A DNA stretch of 64,000 nt, from the NCBI GenBank assembly GCA_036426205.1, contig CM071568.1, positions 51,806,040-51,870,039 of the forward strand, read 5' to 3'. The notes beneath the pieces were generated by a model. It worked only from the letters and a program-made list of their open reading frames with translations, was not told the origin of the DNA and made no database searches. Each line of letters opens with the position of its first letter. Position 1 is the first letter of the stretch. The position numbers were made by a program, and so were the translations under genes. Shown here piece by piece: positions 1 through 10,599 of this stretch. This DNA comes from Ascaphus truei (lineage: Eukaryota > Chordata > Amphibia > Anura > Ascaphidae).

Positions 1-97
1 GAAAGCCTGTCACATGGTACTAGAGCAAATCAGAGTAGGGATGGAGTTCCACGCTCTGATTGGCTACCGTCCATGTGTGGACGGCCATGTTTTTTTA

Positions 98-173
98 ATG
101 ACGTCATCTAAAAGGCAATTGAAGCAAAGCCATTCTGATTGGCTGTGCTTTCATTGCCTTTAAGTGACGTCAT
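98..173. repeat. Imperfect palindrome with CRE-type TGACGTCA sites at both ends
   Basis: Two arms of about 34 bases pair almost completely around a short AT-rich centre. Each arm starts with ATGACGTCA followed by AAAGGCAAT. A third TGACGTCA lies near position 249. The spacing suggests the end of a repeat or MITE; a promoter is possible because TGACGTCA is the CREB/ATF site, but nothing else supports one. Confidence 0.55.
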
Positions 174-270
174 GTTTTTTTTTATTTGCCAATACACATC
201 GTTTTCACGGGCCACAATCAGGACCGTGGGAACCATGATGAAAATGTGACGTCATAGCCTTTAAAAGCCT

Positions 271-507
271 ATGTCGTCTCATTTGAAGCAAGACGCAGAG
301 GGAGGAGGACCTCCGAGGAGAGAGAAGAAGACCAGGGTGTGGCGCGAAAGACGGGAAGAAGACCCGGAAGAAGATAGAAGAAAGAAGAATACAGATGAAG
401 ATGGATTACAATTAGAAGACCCTGGATTGATTTGGATTTTCAGTTTAATGTTTATTTTTATGGTTTTTTATTTTATGGGGTCCTGTGCCTGGTGGTTTTG
501 TTCGTGA
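271..507 (+). other. Short open frame of doubtful coding status
   Basis: A 78-codon frame starts with ATG. It encodes a highly charged R/E/K/D-rich first half and a hydrophobic, aromatic tail that could pass for a membrane segment. The hydrophobic part comes from a T-rich stretch that continues as non-coding sequence, so it may be accidental. No family is recognised and no neighbouring exon is visible. The surrounding 2.7 kb looks repetitive. It is listed only because it is the longest ATG frame in the first kilobase. Confidence 0.12.
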
Positions 508-1300
508 GTAAGCAGTTCAACGGGAGTGGTGGGGTTCAAGTAATGGTAAGTGAACTAAAGAAATGTATTTAATTGAACTTGTTAATTTTTTTCAATGTTT
601 TTTTTACATGTGTATTTATTGTTATGTGGTATATCATTTCTTGCCACTGTATGTATGTATGTATGTATGTATGTATGTATGTCTAGAGAGATATATACAT
701 ATAGGGTAAGAAATGATGTTGTTTTAAAAGCTTGATTTGATGTGTTTAAAATTAATTTGACTATGCAGCTATGCTTAAATGTGTGTTTAAATTATTTTAA
801 AATTAGATAGATGTAATCGTTGCTATTGTATTTTGTATTTCAGGTCAGGGTTCGCCTTGGTTTTCAATTTTGTATGCTTGTTGGTACTTATATTTTTTCT
901 CAGGCTAAATTGTTCAGTTCCAGCCTTGAATTAGTTAATTGTTTAATTGTTAGTGATGGAATGTAAATTGCTTAGGGATGTCATTAATGAATGCTAATTG
1001 ATTTATGTTTACTGGATTGGTTAAAATAGTATACTTGTTTGGAGTTATCTCTATTTTGCTTGCAATGTTATTGTTAACATTCATTTGCAGAATGTATATG
1101 GTGCTTAGATTGTATGCATCATATATACAATGTAAATGCAATGTGTTGATTGTCATTTGATGTTTTTGATTGTAAGATCAGTTAGGATTATGAAAGGAAA
1201 TTAATTTTATTGTAGTGTGTCTTTATGGAGAAGAGTTATTTTGAGTACAGCATGTTTTTGATAACCCTTCTACATTTATTTGTATATTGGTTCATCATGT
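508..1300. other. AT-rich sequence without recognisable genes
   Basis: This stretch is T-rich and holds a (GTAT)n microsatellite at 649-682. No coding frame, RNA gene or transposon end is recognised. Confidence 0.5.
649..682. repeat. (GTAT)n microsatellite
   Basis: Tetranucleotide GTAT/ATGT units run without interruption for about 34 bases. Confidence 0.9.
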
Positions 1301-1307
1301 GTGTGTA

Positions 1308-1308
<1 letters not shown>

Positions 1309-1338
<30 letters not shown>

Positions 1339-1350
1339 ATATATATATAT
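1309..1350. repeat. (CT)n followed by (AT)n microsatellite
   Basis: A CT tract of about 26 bases runs directly into an AT tract of about 14 bases. Confidence 0.9.
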
Positions 1351-1411
1351 TTGCATGATGAAGCCAATGTACAAATTCATTGGTGAAGGGTGGGTATCGG
1401 GCCAGTGTGGC

Positions 1412-1466
1412 TTAACCCCTTAATTACCTTTGCGGTTATTATCCGATAAGGTGTTTAAGGGGTTAA
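1412..1466. repeat. Stem-loop with TTAACCCCTTAA ends
   Basis: The 55-base segment folds back on itself: TTAACCCCTTAA, ACCTT and CGG on the left pair with CCG, AAGGT and TTAAGGGGTTAA on the right. A related hairpin lies at 2676-2720. Both probably belong to one repeat family. Confidence 0.6.
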
Positions 1467-1615
1467 TTGATATCTGAATGTAATTGCAATGTACTGTATT
1501 GGCTTTGTAATGGCTATGTTTTTTGTGGGCCAGACAAGGATGTTGCTGGCGACTGAGACTTCTTATTGATGAGGTCAGTAGTACTTTATTTATTTGAATA
1601 TGCTAGTTAATGTTT

Positions 1616-2602
1616 TTAATAATGGGCAAATAATCTATTATCCCTATCTGGATAATAGTTATTTTTCACATTATTGTACTGTAGGTGTAGGGAGGGGGGG
1701 GGGTTTATGTATTGAATGTATAGGCCAGGTTTATTTTTTTTACATTCAGGGTTTGTTCCGTGGTTCTGCGTGAGACCTATGGAGACCACCTGTGGTCTCC
1801 TCGGGTATCTCACGGGTATCAGGCTGGTGGTTCCACTGGTGACACATGCGGAAATGAAGCGGTGGCCTCACATCCGTGGGGGCACCGCCGACCCATAGGT
1901 GCGGGATGAAGCAGTGGTCCCACATCCGTGGGGGCACCGCGGACCCGTATTGAGCACTCGTGAGTTCCCCAGACCCCCGTGGGAACCACCCGAGGCCCCG
2001 CAGACACCTGTGGGTCTGACCCGGGGCTCCCAGACCTCCTTGGGGACCCAATTGTGGCCCATGGTGACCCAAGGAGACCACCTGGGGGCCATGGCACTTG
2101 GCGGGACCCACCAACAGGCCTCCAGAACCTGTTTGAAAAGGGCTGCTGGTACCCTGTAGGTCTGTCAGGTGCCCCGCCAGCCCACCGGGGACTCGCGTGG
2201 GGCTGTGTTATGAACCCTGTTTGTTAAAGGATAAATCTTGTATTTATGGGGGGGCACAGGGGGTGGGTAATGTATTTAATAAATATAATGATGTTTATTG
2301 TGTGTCACTGTATTGTTTTTTTGTGGGTACTGGGGGTGGGGGGGGGTGGTGATTAAGGGGTTAGGGGACATTACTTTGGATGTTTTCATTCTTGTGTCTG
2401 TTTTGCAGCAGCGGAGAGGGCATGGGCAGGATGAAGAGGAGGATGGCCTTCATCGTGGCCGCCGGACATGGGTGAGTGCTATATGTATTTAATGTATTTA
2501 TTGCTTTTTATGTATTTAAAATGGGCACATTCACTATTATCCCTTTGTGGATAATAGTAATTGTGGCCATAACTATACTGTATGTGTTAGGGGGGGGGGT
2601 TA
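1616..2602 (+). repeat. Two diverged copies of one repeat module about 900 bases apart
   Basis: Bases 1616-1700 and 2518-2602 share the order AATGGGCA, CTATTATCCC, GGATAATAGT, a TACTGTA-GTGTA motif and a G-run. Both copies lie beside a TTAACCCC stem-loop. Between them is a GC-rich block (about 1750-2230) with an imperfect tandem of about 53 bases at 1860-1950 centred on ATCCGTGGGGGCACCGC. Several overlapping frames in that block are by-products of its composition. The element class is not recognised. Confidence 0.45.
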
Positions 2603-2675
2603 AACTCACATCAAGGGCCAAATACCCACTTCACCCACCCCCGCTACCCACAATAAAGCTGGCACGGTGGGTTAA

Positions 2676-2720
2676 CCCCTTCAATGCCTTAGCGGTTAGC
2701 CGCTAAGGTAATGAAGTGGG
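2676..2720. repeat. Second stem-loop of the TTAACCCC family
   Basis: CCTTAGCGG and CCGCTAAGG form the inner stem, and CCCCTTCA/TGAAGTGGG the outer stem. It matches the design of the hairpin at 1412-1466, with the CCTT...CGG core kept. Confidence 0.6.
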
Positions 2721-3175
2721 CTGTACATGCATTATTCCTGCCTTGGATGCATGCTGGGGGGATCCGGTGCTGATATTCCTGGGTATCATCTCTGGAGCCC
2801 CCCTGCATCAATCCGAGCTAGGAAAAGGGCCTGTTTCTTTTTTTATGTCCCCTATCGCCGCTCAGCTCCAGCTTTTTGCCAACTTTTGTTGGCGGAGCTA
2901 TTTGGAGAACATCTCTCCATTTTATTGGCGCGATCAGCGACGAGATGTTGATCGGGGCTACTTGCATACGGTGGGTTTTAAAACTGGCGAGATATTGCTT
3001 CTCGCCACCCGCGCGGCAAGTTTTTTTTCCAAGAAACAAGAACTGGCGGATTTTCCTCATCTCTCCAATCTTTCGCCATTTACTAAATTGCTGTAGGCAT
3101 ATTTGGCAAAAAACTGGCGAGATTGGGCTTCTCACAGCTCTCTGCATAGGCCCCATAGACTGGGGCAATGAGATT
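2721..3175. other. Repeat-rich spacer with recurring ACTGGCGAGAT
   Basis: The words AACTGGCGAGAT...GCTTCTC occur near 2983 and 3111, with a partial copy near 3043. Short inverted GCGGAG/CTCCAGC words lie around 2860-2900. No coding evidence is seen. It may be a fragment of an unrecognised DNA transposon next to the truncated 5' end of the CR1 element. Confidence 0.3.
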
Positions 3176-3184
3176 AGCATTACA

Positions 3185-5837
3185 ACAAAAGGAAACAGGT
3201 TTTTGGGGGTGCTTAAAGATAATTATATGACCCGAATTATTGAGGAACCAACCAGGAGAGGGGCAGTTCTGGATTTGGTCATATCAAACAATGTTGAAGT
3301 AATAACAAATATTCAAGTCCCGGAACATTTGGGTAATAGTGATCATAACATGGTCTCATTTGAAATAAATTATCAAAAAACAGATTACTTGGGTTCAACA
3401 AAGACTTTAAACTTTAGAAAGGCAGATTTTAATAAACTGAGGTCTAATCTAGTAGTAATACAATGGGATGATGTTTTTGCAGGGGAAAATGTAGAAGATA
3501 AATGGGCAGTTTTTAAAACATTGTTAGAAAAGCACACTTATCAGTGTATACCCTTGGGTAATAAGTATAAAAGAAATAAGTCAAAACCAATGTGGCTAAA
3601 TAAACAGGTACAGTAGAGGCAACGCTTATTCTAATATTTGCCTTAAACTAGCCGGGTTACATTCAGGGTATGTGCTGGGTATGTTCTAGGTTAGTTTGAG
3701 GCACGTTTAAGGCATTTCTGCATTGACTAACGACCCATAGGATTAACACAGCAGGGATCCCTGGCATTCCAATTCAGTTTGAATGGGACTGCCAGGGATC
3801 CCCGCTGTTAATTTGATGGGCCATTAATCAATGCAAAAATGTTGGGGCTAGTTTAAGGAAATGTATTCAGAATGTACCTGGGTGTACCTGGGTCTTTTGG
3901 GGAATTGCCACTGGTTTTTGTTAGAATAATCGCTGCCTCTACTGTAGGGGAGGAAATGGATAAGAAGAGGAAGGCGTTTAGATTCTTTAAGTCAGAAGGG
4001 ACAGAGACATCGTATCAGAATTATAAGGAATGTAACAAAAATTGCAAAAGGGCAATCAAATTAGCAAAAATGGATAATGAAAAAAGGATTGCAATAGAAA
4101 GTAAGGTCAACCCTAAAAAGTTCTTTAAGTACCTTAATAACAATAAAATGAGAAAAGTAAATATAGAACCCTTTCAGTGTGAGATGGGTAGACAGATTAT
4201 TGGAGATAAGGCAAAAGCAGAGGTATTAAACAATTTTTTTGCCTCTGTGTTTACCAGGGAAGAATCAAGTTTAATAGTAGCGCCACAGGAGGAAGCCACA
4301 ACCTCCATGTTAATTAACAATTGGTTAAATGAGGAAGAAGTTCATAAGCGACTTGAAAAAATTAAAGTAAATAAGGTACCTGGCCCCGATGGCAGACATC
4401 CAAGAGTTCTCAAGGAGTTAAGCTCAGTAATAGCAAAACCATTATATTTAATATTCAAGGACTTCATTTCCACAGGCTCAGTACCACAAGATTGGCGTAA
4501 AGCAGATGTGGTGCCTATATTTAAAAAGGGAACTAGATCACACCCGGGGAATTACAGACCTGTAAGCCTGACTTCAATATAGGAAAACTACTTGAAGGTT
4601 TAATACGGGATAATATTCAGGAATACCAAATGGAAAACAAAATTATTAGTATTAGTCAGCATGGATTTATGAAGGATAGATCTTGCCAAACTAACCTTAT
4701 TTGTTTCTTTGAGGAGATAAGTAGGAATTTAGACCAGGGTAATGCAGTTGATGTGGTCTACTTAGATTTTGCAAAGGCTTTTGATACGGTTTCATACAAG
4801 AGGTTGGTGTACAAAATAAAGAAAATTGGACTCAGTAATAATATATGCAACTGGATTGAAAACTGGTTAAAGGACAGACAACAGAGGGTTGTCATAAATG
4901 GAACTTTTTCAGGTTGGGCTAAAGACGTGAGTGGAGAACCTCAAGGATCGGTACTGGGACCCCTGCTTTTTAACTTGTTTATGAATGACCTTGAGGTTAG
5001 GATCGAGAGCAAAGTTTCCATCTTTGCTGATGATACTAAATTGTGTAAGGTTATAGAATCAGAGCAGGATGTAATTTCTCTTCAGAATGACTTGGAGAGA
5101 CTGGAAACGTGGGCAGGTAAATGGCAAATGAGGTTTAATACAGATAAATGTAAGGTTATGCATTTGGGATGCAAGAATAAAAAGGCAATTTACAAATTAA
5201 ATGGAGATATATTGGGGGAATCCTTGATGGAGAAGGATTAAGGAGTGCTTGTAGACAGTAGGCTTAGCAACAGTGCCCAATGTCATGCAGTAGCTGCAAA
5301 GGCAAACAAGATCTTATCTTGCATCAAACGGGCAATGGATGGAAGTAAACATAATTATGCCCCTTTACAAAGCATTAGTACGACCAGACCTTGAATATGG
5401 AGTACAATTTTGGGCACCAATCCTAAGAAAAGACATTATGGAACTAGAGAGAGTGAGAGTTTAGCCACCAAATTAATAAAGGGGATGGACATTCTAACTT
5501 ATGAGGAGAGGCTAGCTAAATTAGATTTATTTACATTAGAAAAGAGGCGTCTAAGAGGGGATATGATAACTATATACAAATATATTCAGGGACAATACAA
5601 GGAGCTTTCAAAAGAACTATTCATCCCACGGCAGTGCAAAGGACTCGGGGCCATCCCTTAAGGTTGTAGGAAAGGAAATTTCCCCAGCAACAAAGGAAAT
5701 GGTTCTTTACAGTAATGGCAGTTAAAATGTGGAATTCATTACCCATGGAGACTGTGATGGCAGATACAATAGATTTGTTCAAAAAAAGGTTGGATATCTT
5801 TTTAGATGGGAAAGGTATACAGGGATATACCAAATAA
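3185..5837 (+). pseudogene. CR1 ORF2 polyprotein remnant (endonuclease end plus reverse transcriptase)
   Basis: The product would nick DNA and copy its own RNA at the target. The endonuclease C-terminus is readable first: an EEPTRRGAVLDLVIS segment and the SDHNMV motif around 3340. The reverse transcriptase follows: DWRKADVVPIFKKG and NYRPVSLTS near 4490-4576, LDFAKAFDTVS at about 4762, PQGSVLGPLLF near 4939 and the catalytic FADD at 5022-5033. The CR1 tail block SYEERL..LDLFTLEKRRLRGD is seen as TYEERLAKLDLFTLEKRRLR near 5500. Damage includes a MITE insertion, a frameshift at about 4580, a nonsense TAA at 5239-5241 and further shifts near 5340 and 5440-5700. The final readable codons end at 5837. 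It is clearly inactive. Confidence 0.85.
3611..3944. mobile_element. MITE with 24-bp terminal inverted repeats and TA target duplication
   Basis: The left end begins CAGTAGAGGCAACG and the right end is its inverse; 22 of the 24 terminal bases match. TA flanks both sides (3609-3610 and 3945-3946). The centre is itself an imperfect palindrome built on CAGCAGGGATCCCTGGCA. It has no coding capacity. The length plus one TA is 336 bases, a multiple of three, and the CR1 frame resumes in phase on the far side. TA duplication suggests mobilisation by a Tc1/mariner-like or other TA-specific transposase; the family is not identified. Confidence 0.85.
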
Positions 5838-6042
5838 GTATACATGGGAAGGATGTTGATCCAGGGATTAATCCGATTGCCAATTCTTGGAGTCAGGAAG
5901 GAATTAATTTTTCCCCTTAATGGGGTTTTTTGTTTGCCTTCCTCTGGATCAATAAGTAAGTATAGATATAGGATAAAGTATCTGTTGCCTAAATTTAGCA
6001 TAGGTTGAACTTGATGGACATACGTCTTTTTTCAACCTCATC

Positions 6043-6066
6043 TACTATGTAACTATGTAACTATGT
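6043..6066 (+). repeat. CR1 3' tail repeats
   Basis: Three copies of CTATGTAA, the last incomplete, close the LINE. They follow the conserved block TTGAACTTGATGGAC at about 6004. Confidence 0.75.
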
Positions 6067-6183
6067 TCCAGAGGATACACCGCGGGCTCTCACTGGCGGA
6101 GGTTAAGGCATCCTGTGAACCTGACAGGTAAAAGCACTACACACACCTGGGAATACATATAGATTCCCCTCACATGCACTAGG

Positions 6184-7331
6184 TTGCATAGAGGTTCCAT
6201 GTTAGAAGATGTCTTTGATACCTCCCTAGGGGAGGATATGATTACCACCGATGAAATAATAGCTAGTCTGGGTTTAGATGAAGATAAGATGTTTTTTGAA
6301 TTTCAAAATCTAGAAAGATTAATGATAGATGAAATCAAACAATGCTGGGAACTAGCTGCCATTGAAAAATATACAGGCAAGGATCCCTAGAGGATTACGC
6401 ATCTTTAAAACCCCAACATTGGAGCAGGATAATCCAATCTTTATGGCAGAGTGGAATAGGATTATGGACAATTGCTCCTTTGAATTGATGCGGTTTATCA
6501 CAATTACTAGGGGTGAAACACTAAAATGAATTGATCAGCAAATCATCGAAACCCAGTGCAATCTAGAAATATATGAGGGACACGAAGAATATAATCTCTG
6601 TGAAATCGAGATTAAGGAAAGATTAGATAAAATAGAAGAAACAACAAAAGACAATAAAAGGTTAAAATTTAGAAGGGATAAACAGGATTATATAGAAAAC
6701 AAATATAGAGATTGGAAAACCAAAGAGAAGAGCAATGGGGTAGCAACAGCACAAAAAGAAAGAAGTACTTCTAGAGCACCAGAAAAAAGAGATAGACGAG
6801 AGAGAAGCAAATCAGTAAGAATGAATAGACAAGAACAAAAAGAAAAAGAAAAAGAAAAGGAAAAGGACAGATATAAACATACACAACAAAAGAAGCGAAG
6901 TGAAAATCAAGATAAGTATAGGGACAATCGGAAACATCAGAGTAAATACACAGAATGGAGAGCAAATAACTATAATAAAAGAGAAGGAGGAAACTCTAGG
7001 CCCTACAAAGAGAGAGATTTCCATGTTAGGGAAAATAAAGATCTAACCACAAGGGACCGCCATTACAGAGAAGATGAGAGCCCGAAAGATGGAATCCGAA
7101 TAAAAAGAGAGAATATGAAAGACACAGATTCCCATGGAGAAAAGATAATTATTATCAGAATCAGGAACCTCCTTTTTTAGAACAGAGGAGAGGATGGGAG
7201 AGAGACAGAGATCAGGAGGGCTATTACCCAAGAATGTGGAGGGCAAATTCAGGAATAACATCCAGAGAGGGGAGAAACGGAGAAAGACGAGAAGATGTAG
7301 AGGGGGAAGAAGGGAACAGAGAAGGTAAATA
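6184..7331 (+). pseudogene. PLE 1 upstream reading frame (charged, coiled-coil-like)
   Basis: The frame begins with an acidic stretch (LEDVFDTSLGEDMITTDEII), then a helix ending CWELAAIEKYTGKDP at 6387. One extra base there shifts the frame. It continues as RGLRIFKTPTLEQDNPIFMAEW and a helical segment to about 6660, then a K/E/R-rich region (6740-7180) with long EKEKEKE runs. A TGA lies near 6530 and another frameshift near 7165. Such a charged N-terminal region ahead of the RT is recalled from frog PLE-like proteins, possibly with an RNA-binding or Gag-like role. The role is inference. The low-complexity part alone would not prove coding. Confidence 0.6.
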
Positions 7332-7348
7332 AAACAAACACAAAAACA

Positions 7349-9591
7349 GGAGTTTTTAATTTAAGCACATATAAATTAAAAGAAGAGGAAGAGGCAGTCC
7401 TAAGTAGAGGCTTAAACTTTGCGCCATCCAACAGGACATCTTCATTTCAAGTCTTTATTGACGCTCAGAAATATGTGAGGAGACTAACTCTGAAGAGATA
7501 TTTTGCAAAGATCAAACAAGATCAAAGAGATATAGCCATGACAAATATAGAAGACGTAAATGATGAATTTATACATACGTCACTAAAAAGACCTTCAAAA
7601 TTTTATCCGGGTTTTTGTAAAGGTCCCTACTTGGAGACATTCCAGAAATTAATTGAGGAGGACCTGAAACCGGTAGGGGATAAAAAGAACAGAAATGACC
7701 GAATCTAACTAAGAAAGAAAGAGAAGTATTAGATCATCTTGCGGAGAATAAAGAAGTAGTAATAAAGCAGGCAGACAAAGGGGGAGGTGTAGTTATTTTA
7801 GATACTCCTGACTATATAGAAGAAGCAGAAAGGCTGTTAGGAGATACAACTACATATAAAAAGTTAAAATCAAATCCCAGTACCACATTTACACAAGAAA
7901 TGATACTACTGTTAGATGATGGCCTCAAAAAAGGAATCCTACTAAGAAAAGAATATGATTTCATAAAAACAGAGAACCCAAAAATGCCTGTTTTTTATTA
8001 CTTACCGAAATTACACAAATCACTGACAAAGCCCCCTGGAAGACCCATAATATCAGGGATCGCTTCCTTAACACAAAACTTTTCAGCATATATAGACACA
8101 ATACTACAGCCAGCAGTAAAGAAATTACCATCTTATTTAAAGGATACAACTCAGGTAATACAATAGTTAGAACATGTTGCCTGGCAACCGGATTTTCTGT
8201 TGGCAACATGTGACATCACATCACTCTATATGTGTATAGACCACACGCAGGGGTGTGATGCCACAAAATATTGCCTGGAGAAACACCTAAAAATAATACC
8301 TGCGCAACTAGATTTCCTGATAGATGGGATCAAGTTCATCCTAAATCATAATGTATTTTGGTTTGGGGGGGACTTTTACCTACAAACAAGAGGAACCGCA
8401 ATGGGCACTAGGTTTGCTCCCAGTTATGCAAACCTTTTCCTTGGCTGCTGGGAAGATCAGATCATTTGGGCCAACAAGGCCTGGGAAGCAAACCTGGTGC
8501 TCTACAGGCGCTTAATCGATGATATTATTATTATATGGAAGGGGGACCTCCAATCACTTCAAGACTTCTTTAATATCATTAACCGAAACATTTTTAATCT
8601 GAATTTTACTTATAACATCAGCTCATCAGAAGTAATATTTTTGGATTTAGGGATCTTTATAGAATCAGACAAAATTTATACAAGAACACACTTCAAACCA
8701 GTCAACTGTAATAATTTCATAAAGGCAGACAGTTGTCACAAAAAGAACTGTCTAGAGAATGTCCCTTATGGGGAATTCAGACGTCTAAAACGCAACTGTA
8801 CAAAACAAGATGATTATGAAAAACAGATTGCACCAATGAAAGAGAGGTTTTTAGAAAAGGAATATAAAGCACAGACAATTGAAAGAGCAATCAAAAAAGT
8901 AGGAGACCTTAACAGAACCGATATGTTAGTATATAATGATAAGAAAACAAGAAATCAGTCTGAAAATAATTTTATTCCTTTTATTACCACTTTAAGCACT
9001 CAGTCAAAACAAATTGAAGGTATATTAAAAAAACATTGGTATATTTTAAAACAGGATCAATGGCTTAAAGAAATCATTGGGGAGAAACTTGATGTGATTT
9101 TCTCTAAAGCACCACATATAAAACAAAAGTTAGTACCCAGTTACCTACCTCCTAAGCAAAATTCATACTGGTTGGATAAACTGTCCAAAGGTTTTACCAA
9201 ATGCCTGAATTGTAGAGCCTGCAAGAACAATATGCAATTGACTACCAAATTTTTTTCTTTTAGTTGCACCATCTCATCAATGGATTACCCTATTAAATCT
9301 CACATCACATGCAATAGCAAAGGTATAGTGTATGTATTGCAGTGTGGATGTAATCTTCAGTACGTGGGGAGAACAATACGTAAATTAAAAACACGGATAG
9401 GAGAACATATAAGGAACATAATAAATGGCTTAGAAACACATAATGTGTCAAATCATTATAAGAATAAACACAATAAAAACCCTGCCTGTCTAAAATTTTA
9501 TGGAATAGAACAAGTCAAGACGGACTGGCGGGGAGGTGATTATATCCAGAAGATATCTAAAAGAGAATCTTTTTGGATTTTCACCCTTTAA
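7349..9591 (+). pseudogene. PLE 1 reverse transcriptase - GIY-YIG endonuclease
   Basis: The product would reverse-transcribe its RNA and cut target DNA with a GIY-YIG nuclease. In order: an N-terminal block NLSTYKL..EEAVLSRGLNFAPS (about 7358), QADKGGGVVILD (about 7771), LPKLHKSL.KPPGRPIISG (about 8002), CDITSLYMCI (8209), GTAMGTRFAPSYANLF (8395), the RT catalytic box LIDDIIIIW (about 8512), a CLNCRAC cysteine cluster near 9210 and GIVYVLQC...LQYVGRT (about 9321-9375). Lesions are a frameshift near 7701 and a TAG at 8164-8166; the last 463 codons are open. The catalytic box reads LIDD rather than the more usual YIDD/FIDD. Confidence 0.85.
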
Positions 9592-10212
9592 ACTTTGGCA
9601 CCAAAAGGGTTGAACTTAGAAATGGAAGTGACTGCATTTATTTAAGTTTTTTCAAATTATAATTTCTTGTTATTTAATGTAATTCATTATTTAGGCAATG
9701 TGTTTATATATCACAATTTTAACTACTATTATCGTTTTAATCTTTATGAAGCAGGATGTAAATATCAATATCAGGTTTATATGGTCTTAGTATGTATATA
9801 CCCATTATTTAGTTGCAGGATTGCATCTGTGTTGGTATACAACTATATAAAATAAGCCATGAAGCAAGAGATGATTGGATGATCGAAAGCTTGCAGGATA
9901 TTAAGATTGCTGCATATATGATATACCTATGCCAGACATGAAATATCTTTCCCTGATAGTTTGTGTAACTTTATATTAGGGAGTGTTTTAAGTATTTTGT
10001 GGTTTTAATTATTTATATAAATTATATTTTTTATGTACCAGGATGTAAACTTCAATGCTAGTTTTATAGGTTTCTAGTATGTCTGTACCCAATACGAAGT
10101 TGCAGGACCGTATTGAGGTTGTCATTCAATGAGTTAAGTAATGAAGCAATAGAGGATTGGACGATTTTAAAGCCTGCAGGATATAAAGGTGGCTGCTACC
10201 CCGTATGCATCT

Positions 10213-10250
10213 ACGTCACTGAGGAAGCTAATGCGAAACGCGTCTGACGT
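10213..10250 (+). ncRNA. Hammerhead-ribozyme-like motif
   Basis: ACGTCA is followed by CTGAGGA (fits CUGANGA), one extra A, a small GC-TAAT-GC hairpin, GAAA, CGCGTC and then TGACGT. The first and last six bases are perfectly complementary (helix I), and cleavage would be expected after the C at 10244. Helix III is only the self-complementary ACGCGT, the design expected of short-stem hammerheads acting as dimers. PLE terminal repeats are known to carry hammerheads, and this lies just behind a PLE. The extra A before helix II departs from the canonical core; activity is untested. Confidence 0.6.
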
Positions 10251-10599
10251 TTTTTTGGGCATCACAGGCCACCGTACAGAGGAAAGTACTATTCCAGCTT
10301 GGCCAGCATTTCGTCCGGAGCGCATGCGCATGCGCGAAAGGAGGGAGCTGTGGAAGGAGTGTGTAAGGAGAAAGACAAACGGAAGGAGATCCGGTTCGTG
10401 CACGAGTTCCTGGAGATCCTCCCTGCTGTTAACTGTACCCTGACATACCATCTCACCATCTCACCAGCTGGAACGGAAGCCACAAGAGACCACCAATTCT
10501 TTGGAAGGACACTCTGTGGAGTCTGCAGACATCTCCTCTCTATGCCAATAATTATTGGCCGCTTGTGAGTTTTTAATCTCTATTTATTTGTTGTATAAT

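Larger units (their letters stand above)
3176..6066 (+). mobile_element. CR1-type non-LTR retrotransposon (LINE), 5'-truncated
   Basis: The element holds the end of the ORF2 endonuclease domain, a full set of reverse-transcriptase blocks and the CR1-type C-terminal region. It ends in a short 8-base tail, (CTATGTAA)n, at 6043-6066. Tails of 8-base repeats are typical of CR1. The first residues match the middle of the endonuclease, so the 5' UTR and endonuclease start are missing, as expected for truncated reverse transcription. A MITE interrupts it at 3611-3944. The next element (a PLE) begins directly after the tail. Confidence 0.88.

Noticed and set aside
1746..2114. Minus-strand frame of 122 codons and several overlapping frames
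   Set aside because: All lie in a GC-rich tandem block with open frames on both strands and no family resemblance; they are composition artefacts.
6771..7261. Hydrophobic minus-strand frames rich in F, L and V
   Set aside because: They are the complement of the K/E-rich PLE 1 upstream frame.
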